A stretch of DNA of 20,194 bases from an uncultured Eubacteriales bacterium. GTDB lineage: Bacteria > Bacillota > Clostridia > Oscillospirales > Acutalibacteraceae. Under the pieces are notes generated by a model, which did no database searches, was not told the DNA's origin, and worked only from the letters and a program-made list of their open reading frames with translations. A program made the position numbers and the translations under genes. The stretch is from contig ONUD01000038.1 of the NCBI GenBank assembly GCA_900320925.1, forward strand, positions 1-20,194, read 5' to 3'. Numbering within the stretch: the first letter of the stretch is position 1; every line of letters starts with the position of its first letter. Positions 15,162-20,194 of this stretch are shown here, one piece after another.

Positions 15162-16556
15162 ATGATCAAGCAAAATCAAGGAAAACTGAATGCCGTTCAT
15201 GTAACGATAGATGTGATTATCAGTTGTGCAAGCTGCACCGTCTCCTATTTTGCGTACCGCTTCCTGTTCGGTCATGACCTGCTGTATGAATACGATTATC
15301 ATGCCGGTATGGTTATCGGTCTGCCGGTACTGGTAGCCCTCCTGCAAATCCTGCTCAATAAAATTTGTGACCTGTACCGTTCCTACCGCTCCAATAAATT
15401 TATCGAGGAAGCCTCCAATGTCCTGCAAGCCGGACTGTGGCTGTGTATCATGCAGATCGTGCTTGCCTTTTTGACAGGACAACTGTTCACCTTTCAGATT
15501 GCCATTATTATCTACTATTTCACCAATACCTTTGTTTCACTGCTCTACCGTGCCTTGCTGAGAAAACTGCTGAAATATATGCGGAGCAAGGGCTATAACA
15601 AAAAATACATCGCCCTCATCGGCATCAACAACTGTACGGAAAATTTCATCGAAAAAATACAGACCTCCCCGGATTTCGGCTATGAATTGTCCGGCTATTT
15701 TGATGTTGCCCCCCACTCTGCTGTCAAGATTCCCTATCTGGGCAATTTCAAGAAAATTTCCTCTTTTTTCAGGCAGTCCCCTCCCGATGAAGCCATCATC
15801 ATGCTGTCCGATAAGTTCCAGCCCTCCTTAGGGCATATCATTGCCATTTGCGAGAACTGGGGCATTAAATTCTCCATTCTGCCCAATATGTTCTCGGACT
15901 TTTCTTCGAGAATCTATATTGCCAGCTTTGACGGCATCCCGCTGCTGAGTATGAGAAACGTGCCGCTGGACAATACCTTCAACCGCTTTGTCAAGCGTAC
16001 ACTGGATATTCTGGTTTCATTGGTCATGCTGGTGTTTCTGTCACCGCTGATGCTGATCACGGCAGTCATTATCCGTGTGACCTCCCCCGGGAGCATTATC
16101 TTCCGGCAGGAACGGGTCGGGATGTCCAACCGTCCGTTTACCATGTATAAGTTCCGTTCCATGAAAACGGAAACGGAAAGTGACTTATCCATGACCCAAA
16201 AAGACGATGAACGCTGTACCCGTTTCGGAGCATTTATCCGCAAGTTCAGCATTGACGAGCTGCCGCAGCTTTTCAATGTCCTGAAAGGCGATATGAGTCT
16301 GGTAGGCCCCCGCCCTGAGATACCGTTTTATGTCGAAAAATTCCGCAAGTCCATTCCTCTGTACATGGTCAAGCATTATGTCAAACCCGGTATCACGGGC
16401 TGGGCACAGGTCAATGACCTGCGGGGCAGTGATACCTCGATTGAGGAGCGTATCCGCTATGACCTATTTTACATTGAAAACTGGTCGATTCTCTTCGACA
16501 TCAAGATACTGTTCCAAACGCTTACCAAGGGCATTTTTTCCAAGAATGCCCGATAA
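15162..16556 (+). CDS. Polyprenyl glycosylphosphotransferase (priming sugar-1-phosphate transferase, WbaP/WcaJ-like)
   Basis: The 464-residue protein has four N-terminal membrane helices (within residues 12-130), a cytoplasmic Rossmann-like domain (about 148-270), a fifth helix (about 280-305) and the catalytic bacterial sugar transferase domain. Conserved segments are KRTLDI, SPGSIIFRQERVG, YKFRSM, the DELPQL motif with the Asp365-Glu366 dyad, GDMSLVGPRPE and GITGWAQVN. It would transfer a sugar 1-phosphate from a UDP-sugar to undecaprenyl phosphate at the inner membrane face, starting glycan synthesis. Which sugar is used cannot be told. AAGGTGGTGGAG precedes the ATG. It is followed after 24 bases by the EpsG-like gene, probably in one transcript. 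Confidence 0.95.
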   Translation: MIKQNQGKLNAVHVTIDVIISCASCTVSYFAYRFLFGHDLLYEYDYHAGMVIGLPVLVALLQILLNKICDLYRSYRSNKFIEEASNVLQAGLWLCIMQIVLAFLTGQLFTFQIAIIIYYFTNTFVSLLYRALLRKLLKYMRSKGYNKKYIALIGINNCTENFIEKIQTSPDFGYELSGYFDVAPHSAVKIPYLGNFKKISSFFRQSPPDEAIIMLSDKFQPSLGHIIAICENWGIKFSILPNMFSDFSSRIYIASFDGIPLLSMRNVPLDNTFNRFVKRTLDILVSLVMLVFLSPLMLITAVIIRVTSPGSIIFRQERVGMSNRPFTMYKFRSMKTETESDLSMTQKDDERCTRFGAFIRKFSIDELPQLFNVLKGDMSLVGPRPEIPFYVEKFRKSIPLYMVKHYVKPGITGWAQVNDLRGSDTSIEERIRYDLFYIENWSILFDIKILFQTLTKGIFSKNAR

Positions 16557-16580
16557 ATCTTCTTTTGACAGGAGTTGTTA

Positions 16581-17741
16581 TTGTTGCTGTTCTACACCAT
16601 AAATGAATTGCTGCTGCTTTTGTGGGCATACTTGTTTTGTATGAGAAAGCCCTCTAAAGTAAAAAATGCTGTATTCCTCTGCCTTGCTTTCGGTCAGCTC
16701 CTGACACTGATGGTGCTGCGTAACCAAATCGGCAATGACTACAATATGTATGCGGTAGGCTTCCGCCAGATGACGGAGGACGGCTTCACCAACCTGACCT
16801 ATCAGGATTGGGAAATCGGCTTTGTGCTGCTGACCAAGCTGCTGGGCATGATACTGCCGAATTATCTGTGGTACTTTGGTGTACTGAGCCTGTTTGCCAT
16901 TGTTCCTGCCGCTGTCTTTATCGCACGCAACTCTGAAATACCGTGGCTGTCCACGATTTTGTACGTCAACCTGTTTGTATTCTTCATGGAGATGAACTTC
17001 CTGCGGCAGATGATTGCCGTATCGCTGGTCATGCTGGCATGGTCGTTTATGAAGCGGAATAAATTCATTCCCTTTGCATTGGTGATTCTGTTTGCCTCGC
17101 TGTTCCATCAGACCGTACTGGTTCTCCTGCCGGTGTACCTGCTCGTCAAGATGAAGCCCGGCATCAAGGAACTGGTCATCTACGGGTATTTTATCCTCTG
17201 GTTCTATATGGCATCGGATGGATTTGTCAACATTCTGACAAACTTCTACCACGAGGAATACAAGGAAAGCATTTTCATTACCAGAGGATTGTCGTTCACC
17301 TATGCCATCTTCCCCGTGGCAGTGACGGTCATTGCCTTTGTACTGGCCAAACTCGGCACCATCAACGTCACCCATGAAAATAAGTACCTGATCAACCTTT
17401 CCCTCATCGGTACGCTTCTCATGGTCACGATGTCCAAACACAGCATCATTGAACGACTGTCGTACTATTTCATTATCTTTTTGCTGTTGCTTGCTCCGCT
17501 CACCGCTCGTTCTCTCTCCGCCAAAGGCATCAGTGCCACCCTCAGCAGCGGCAGAACCATTGTGCTGACCTCTGAAAAACAGAAAAGGCTGCTGGCAGTT
17601 GGATTTATTCTTCTGATATTGGTGCTTTCTTATGTCCACTTTTACTATGGTCTGTTCCAACACGCCCATGGTGCCGTCCCTTATGACTTCTGGCTGCGTT
17701 TTGATGGTTCAAAACAAATTCGTGAATTTTTTGCCTTATAA
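16581..17741 (+). CDS. epsG: EpsG-family polytopic membrane protein (putative polysaccharide polymerase), TTG start
   Basis: The 386-residue protein has about ten hydrophobic helices and the EpsG-type feature LRNQIGNDYNMY in the first periplasm-side loop, followed by W-E-x-G-F and, near the middle, F-LRQMIAVSL and LFHQT. The EpsG family is part of the Wzy-like polymerase group in Gram-positive exopolysaccharide loci, so a polymerase role for lipid-linked repeats is likely but not proven. No ATG fits: AGGAG (16570-16574) is followed by in-frame TTG codons at 16575, 16581 and 16584, and 16581 has the best spacing (six bases). The last 20 residues form a hydrophilic tail outside the final helix. 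Confidence 0.86.
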   Translation: MLLFYTINELLLLLWAYLFCMRKPSKVKNAVFLCLAFGQLLTLMVLRNQIGNDYNMYAVGFRQMTEDGFTNLTYQDWEIGFVLLTKLLGMILPNYLWYFGVLSLFAIVPAAVFIARNSEIPWLSTILYVNLFVFFMEMNFLRQMIAVSLVMLAWSFMKRNKFIPFALVILFASLFHQTVLVLLPVYLLVKMKPGIKELVIYGYFILWFYMASDGFVNILTNFYHEEYKESIFITRGLSFTYAIFPVAVTVIAFVLAKLGTINVTHENKYLINLSLIGTLLMVTMSKHSIIERLSYYFIIFLLLLAPLTARSLSAKGISATLSSGRTIVLTSEKQKRLLAVGFILLILVLSYVHFYYGLFQHAHGAVPYDFWLRFDGSKQIREFFAL

Positions 17742-17907
17742 ATCCCTTTTTTAGTCAATATTGCTAAAATCACCGCTGTGGCTGGATTTTCCAACCAAAA
17801 TGCTAAAGAATTTTTGCTATAAATTATTGACAAACTTGTAACGGGTGTGCTATGATAAGTGTGTTCAGAATCATTATATTAAAATATCTTTTAGGAGGAT
17901 GTTGACA
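17742..17907 (+). other. AT-rich gap between epsG and the surface-protein gene
   Basis: The 166-base gap holds the promoter at 17827-17856 and the ribosome site of the next gene. I find no convincing intrinsic terminator for epsG. A short imperfect hairpin at 17779-17797 lacks a T run. Confidence 0.6.
17827..17856 (+). promoter_or_regulatory. Promoter of the surface-protein gene (extended -10)
   Basis: TTGACA (17827-17832), an 18-base spacer and TATGAT (17851-17856) with TG one base before it. The gene starts about 50 bases downstream, after AGGAGG, which suggests strong expression. Confidence 0.78.
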
Positions 17908-18636
17908 ATGAACACGAAAAAATCTTTGGTAATTGCCCTTGCGGCTACAATGGCAGTTTCTTCCGCAGCTGCTTTGACCGTAAGTGCAGAAGAAGCCGTA
18001 CTCGGCAATACCAGCAATGCTGCTCAGGATACTAAGACAGTTGCTTTCGCTACCAATACAGAGTTTCATATCTCTTTGGACAGTGCAGACTTCGATGTAA
18101 CGGTTCCCGCAGGTGCTGTTGAGGCTGACACAACCCTCACACTCGTTGGTGAGATTGTCGTTGATGTTGATATCGATGCACTCATCGCTACGCTTCCTGA
18201 TGTGGCAAGTTCCAAGGTCGTTGACCTGTACTTCGTCAATGAAGCAGGTGAGAGAGTGTCTTTTGAAGGCAAAAATGTTGCTGTTGCTGTCACAGGCGTA
18301 GACGCTGATGTTGTATACGTATTTGAAGGGGCAGAAAACGCACTGAACAATGTCGGTGCAACCGTTGAAAACGGCGTTGTCAAGTTTGTTGCTCCCCACT
18401 TCTCCAAGTACGCTTTCATCAAGACAGCTGAGCAATCCAGTAAGCCGGATGAGAACAGCCAGAACAGCCAGAACAACAACCAGCAGAACAACAACAATCA
18501 GCAAAACAACAACAACCAGCAGAACGGTACTACCAATACAGGTGATTCCACTGCAACAGCTGCTGTGTTTGCTATCGTAGGTGCTGCTGCTCTCGGAACA
18601 GCTCTTGTTGCTTCCAAGTCCAAGAAGTCCAAATAA
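17908..18636 (+). CDS. Secreted surface protein with Asn/Gln-rich linker and TGD-type C-terminal anchor
   Basis: The 242-residue protein has a signal peptide (1-27, cleavage expected after VSA). A globular domain (about 45-172) follows, ending in APHFSKYAFIKT; this H-F-S-x-Y-A ending is common in Ig-like surface domains of gut Firmicutes. Then come an Asn/Gln-rich linker (183-206), a TNTGD segment (209-213), a hydrophobic helix (216-235) and a basic tail KSKKSK. The tail has the layout of a sortase signal, with the LPxTG pentapeptide reduced to the TG-D end; without a sortase gene in the window the mode of anchoring is open. ATG at 17908 is nine bases after AGGAGG. It has its own promoter and terminator. 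Confidence 0.88.
   Translation: MNTKKSLVIALAATMAVSSAAALTVSAEEAVLGNTSNAAQDTKTVAFATNTEFHISLDSADFDVTVPAGAVEADTTLTLVGEIVVDVDIDALIATLPDVASSKVVDLYFVNEAGERVSFEGKNVAVAVTGVDADVVYVFEGAENALNNVGATVENGVVKFVAPHFSKYAFIKTAEQSSKPDENSQNSQNNNQQNNNNQQNNNNQQNGTTNTGDSTATAAVFAIVGAAALGTALVASKSKKSK
18454..18525 (+). repeat. Asn/Gln-rich low-complexity coding repeat
   Basis: AAC and CAG/CAA codons alternate in a near-periodic run coding for NSQNSQ followed by repeated NNNNQQ units. It acts as a flexible linker between the globular domain and the anchor. Confidence 0.85.
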
Positions 18637-18661
18637 TTGAAAGCCTGAAAGCTTTTACATA

Positions 18662-18700
18662 ACAGGGGTATTGTCGGTGACAGTACCCCTGTGTTGTTTT
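18662..18700 (+). terminator. Intrinsic terminator after the surface-protein gene
   Basis: A 14-bp stem (18662-18675 with 18679-18692, one G-U pair) closes a 3-base loop and is followed by GTTGTTTT. The hairpin is strong but the T run is interrupted, so some readthrough into the next two genes is possible. Confidence 0.8.
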
Positions 18701-18716
18701 AGGGAGGTGAACGAGT

Positions 18717-18848
18717 ATGATGTCTTCTCTTGCGGTGGCAACAGGCGATAACTCTACTGTGCTGATTATCGCATTGGCAGCGATCGGTGTTGCAGCACTG
18801 GTCATCGTGGTGCTGACACTGTTCGGCAGCAAAAAAAATAAAAAATAA
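18717..18848 (+). CDS. 43-residue mini-protein: TGD motif, one membrane helix and basic tail only
   Basis: The short ORF starts with ATGATG after a strong GGGAGGTGA site (18702-18710), with a stop codon in frame just upstream, and ends at TAA 18846-18848. The product has ten short uncharged residues, A-T-G-D at 8-11, a hydrophobic helix at about 14-36 and the tail GSKKNKK. This is the layout of the last 35 residues of the neighbouring surface protein and of the protein at the right window edge, but with no signal peptide or outer domain. The charge pattern predicts N-out, C-in topology. It ends 11 bases before the lipoprotein gene, so the two are probably co-transcribed. Function unknown; it could be a small membrane subunit, a sortase substrate or a remnant, although the good ribosome site speaks against a remnant. 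Confidence 0.72.
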   Translation: MMSSLAVATGDNSTVLIIALAAIGVAALVIVVLTLFGSKKNKK

Positions 18849-18859
18849 GGACAATGTGT

Positions 18860-19846
18860 ATGAAACGAATCCTATGTAGTATGCTTGCCGTGCTGATGCT
18901 GATAGTCCCCCTGCTGGGCGGCTGTAAGCACGTCGAGAAAAATGATGTTTCCTCCGTGGCAAGCCGTGCAGAAAGCAGTGAGGACAGCTATGACGGCTCC
19001 CCTGTCACCCCTGCCCTATGGAAAGCAGAGGACACTGACGGAAACAGTATCTACCTTTTCGGTTCGATCCATGCGGCAGACAATGCCGTGAACCATCTGC
19101 CCGATTACTTTGAGGAGGCATATGCGGAGTGCGAGGCACTTGCCTTTGAAATCGACATTTCCGCCATGATGACCGACCTGAGTGCTTCGGCAGAAATGCT
19201 GGGCGATATGATGTACACGGACGGCACGACCATTAAGAACCATCTTTCTTCGGAAACTTATCAAAAACTGGTCAAGATTCTCCGTGACAACGATGCCTAT
19301 AACCCCTTGTATGATTACTATAAGCCTGTCATGTGGGAATCACTGGTGGAGAATGTCATCATCTCCCAGGCAGGGCTGGACAGCAACAAAGGTGTGGATA
19401 TGGTTCTCACCAACCGTGCCAAAAAGGACGGCAAGGACATTTTAGAAACGGAGTCCGCAGCGTTTCAAATCGGCATGTTCAACAGCCTTTCGGATGAGCT
19501 GATTGAGATGATACTGGCAGAGTACACGCAGGACAATGCCATCTCTGTACAGTCAGAAAGCTTGAAGCAGTTGTATGAAAAGTGGAAAGCAGGAACCATC
19601 ACAGCAGAGGATACGCAGGATGTGGACGAATCCTCACTGACCGAGCAACAAAAGGCTCTGATAGAGGAATATAACACCGCCTTGCTGACGGACAGGAATA
19701 CCGGCATGGCAGATAAAATCATGGAGTACCTGAAAAGCGGCAAAAAGACCATGGTTGTTGTGGGTGCTGCCCACTACGTGGGAGAGGACGGTATCCTGTC
19801 CCTGTTAGAGGAAAAGGGACTCACTGTTACCAAAATCTCCGCATAA
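18860..19846 (+). CDS. TraB/GumN-family lipoprotein
   Basis: The 328-residue protein has a lipoprotein signal peptide with lipobox LGGC (Cys22), a Ser-rich linker (31-50) and one TraB/GumN/PrgY domain. The family's two GxxH motifs are present: FGSIH (His71) near the start and VGAAH (His305) close to the end, with FEID (97-100) and DRNTGMADKI before the second. The domain is related to TIKI proteases, which are metal-dependent, so a protease role is possible; the Enterococcus PrgY member acts on a peptide pheromone at the surface. I chose the ATG at 18860, eight bases after AAGGA; ATG at 18854 is too close. It follows the 43-residue gene closely. Confidence 0.9.
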   Translation: MKRILCSMLAVLMLIVPLLGGCKHVEKNDVSSVASRAESSEDSYDGSPVTPALWKAEDTDGNSIYLFGSIHAADNAVNHLPDYFEEAYAECEALAFEIDISAMMTDLSASAEMLGDMMYTDGTTIKNHLSSETYQKLVKILRDNDAYNPLYDYYKPVMWESLVENVIISQAGLDSNKGVDMVLTNRAKKDGKDILETESAAFQIGMFNSLSDELIEMILAEYTQDNAISVQSESLKQLYEKWKAGTITAEDTQDVDESSLTEQQKALIEEYNTALLTDRNTGMADKIMEYLKSGKKTMVVVGAAHYVGEDGILSLLEEKGLTVTKISA

Positions 19847-19850
19847 CAAA

Positions 19851-19884
19851 ATCCCCCTTGTGTCAGACAAGGGGGATATTTTTT
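19851..19884 (+). terminator. Intrinsic terminator of the TraB/GumN lipoprotein gene
   Basis: An 11-bp perfect stem (19851-19861 with 19867-19877, arm ATCCCCCTTGT) is followed by ATTTTTT. It begins four bases after the stop codon. Confidence 0.93.
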
Positions 19885-19887
19885 GCG

Positions 19888-19924
19888 AAAAAATTCCCTG
19901 CTCACCGCACGGATCAGCAGGGAA
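19888..19924 (-). terminator. Intrinsic terminator of the right-edge surface-protein gene
   Basis: On the minus strand a 9-bp stem (19916-19924 with 19894-19902, arm TTCCCTGCT) with a 13-base loop is followed by TTTTTT. It lies 19 bases after the stop codon and faces the plus-strand terminator. Confidence 0.85.
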
Positions 19925-19943
19925 TGAAAGTCAGTCTAAAGGA

Positions 19944-20194
19944 TTAGTCCTTCTTTTTCTTGGAAGCTACGAAAGCTACGCCGAGAGCTGCCACTGCAAC
20001 TGCACCGACTGCGAAAGGCATTGTGGTGTCACCGGTATTGACACTGTTGCCCTTGCCGTTGTTGTCAACAGGAGTTATTGTACCGCCATTGTTGCTGCCA
20101 TTGTTGCTGCCGTTGTTGCTGCCGTTGTTGCTGCCATTGTTGCTGCCGTTGTTGCTGCCATTGTTGCTGCCGTTGTTGCTGCCATTGTTGCTGC
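19944..20194 (-). CDS. C-terminal end of a surface protein with GSNN repeats and TGD-type anchor (5' end outside window)
   Basis: The frame is open from the right edge to TAA at 19944-19946. The visible 82 residues are nine GSNN repeats, a short linker with GGTITPVDNNGKGNS, then VNTGD, a hydrophobic helix (PFAVGAVAVAALGVAFVA) and the tail SKKKKD. The tail is clearly related to that of the 242-residue surface protein (NTGD, then A-x-G-x-A-x-V-A-S-K). The gene runs towards the lipoprotein gene and ends in its own terminator. The main domain lies outside the window. Confidence 0.85.
   Translation of the reverse strand, partial: SNNGSNNGSNNGSNNGSNNGSNNGSNNGSNNGSNNGGTITPVDNNGKGNSVNTGDTTMPFAVGAVAVAALGVAFVASKKKKD
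20085..20192 (-). repeat. Nine tandem 12-bp repeats coding for GSNN
   Basis: Nine full units of GCC[A/G]TTGTTGCT follow each other without interruption and continue off the right edge. The only variation is A or G at the fourth base, which changes AAT to AAC and leaves Asn unchanged. Confidence 0.97.

Noticed and set aside
16578..17669. 363-codon minus-strand frame opposite epsG
   Set aside because: Its extreme Gln/His/Asp richness is what the complement of a hydrophobic membrane-protein gene gives; no start signals.
17779..17797. Imperfect hairpin after epsG as a terminator
   Set aside because: The stem has a mismatch and no T run follows on either strand.
17824..18504. 226-codon minus-strand frame opposite the surface-protein gene
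   Set aside because: The plus strand has promoter, ribosome site, signal peptide and anchor; the minus frame begins with Val/Leu runs that are the complement of the Asn/Gln repeat.
20085..20194. Regular repeats as a CRISPR array
   Set aside because: Units are 12 bp with no spacers and code in frame for GSNN.

Overview
The window looks like a chromosomal segment of an anaerobic, Gram-positive Clostridia bacterium, most likely a Ruminococcus-type (Oscillospiraceae) gut organism. The reasons are a complete bacterial V-type ATPase operon, an OhrR-like regulator of the Bacillus type, TagGH/TarI-type wall-polymer genes, surface proteins ending in a TGD-type tail with a membrane helix and lysine-rich end, and a Gram-positive lipoprotein. 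The genus is an inference. There are no rRNA, tRNA, CRISPR, insertion sequence or phage genes.

Layout. (1) 1-1156, plus strand: the 3' end of a large extracellular protein with three tandem ~92-residue triple-tyrosine-like domains. A bidirectional terminator separates it from (2) an OhrR/MarR regulator on the minus strand. (3) 1735-10252, minus strand: a nine-gene V-ATPase operon in the order F-I-K-E-C-G-A-B-D, with a good extended -10 promoter and a direct repeat just upstream of it. The K subunit carries the full set of Na+-ligand residues known from Enterococcus hirae, so the enzyme is probably a sodium pump or Na+-coupled ATPase. (4) 10384-15025, minus strand: a five-gene surface-polymer operon (ABC-2 permease, ABC ATPase, GT4 glycosyltransferase, membrane-anchored Ig-like protein, TarI-like cytidylyltransferase). 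The last three gene junctions are ATGA overlaps. (5) 15162-17741, plus strand, divergent from operon 4: a priming polyprenyl glycosylphosphotransferase and an EpsG-like membrane protein. (6) 17908-19846, plus strand: a small secreted surface protein, a 43-residue mini-protein that is almost only a sorting-signal-like tail, and a TraB/GumN-family lipoprotein. (7) 19944-20194, minus strand: the 3' end of another surface protein with (GSNN)n repeats and a TGD tail.

How they work together. Regions 4 and 5 form a cell-envelope glycopolymer locus. The PGT would load the first sugar phosphate on undecaprenyl phosphate, the GT4 would extend it, TarI would supply CDP-ribitol (or a related CDP-alditol), and the ABC pair would export the product. 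EpsG may polymerise or modify it outside. Region 6 and the right edge hold membrane- or wall-anchored surface proteins. The V-ATPase is a separate energy/ion-homeostasis unit bounded by its own promoter and by the terminator of the polymer operon.

The least explained items are the 43-residue tail-only protein, the Ig-like membrane protein embedded in the TagGH/TarI operon, and the paired direct repeats in front of the V-ATPase promoter.
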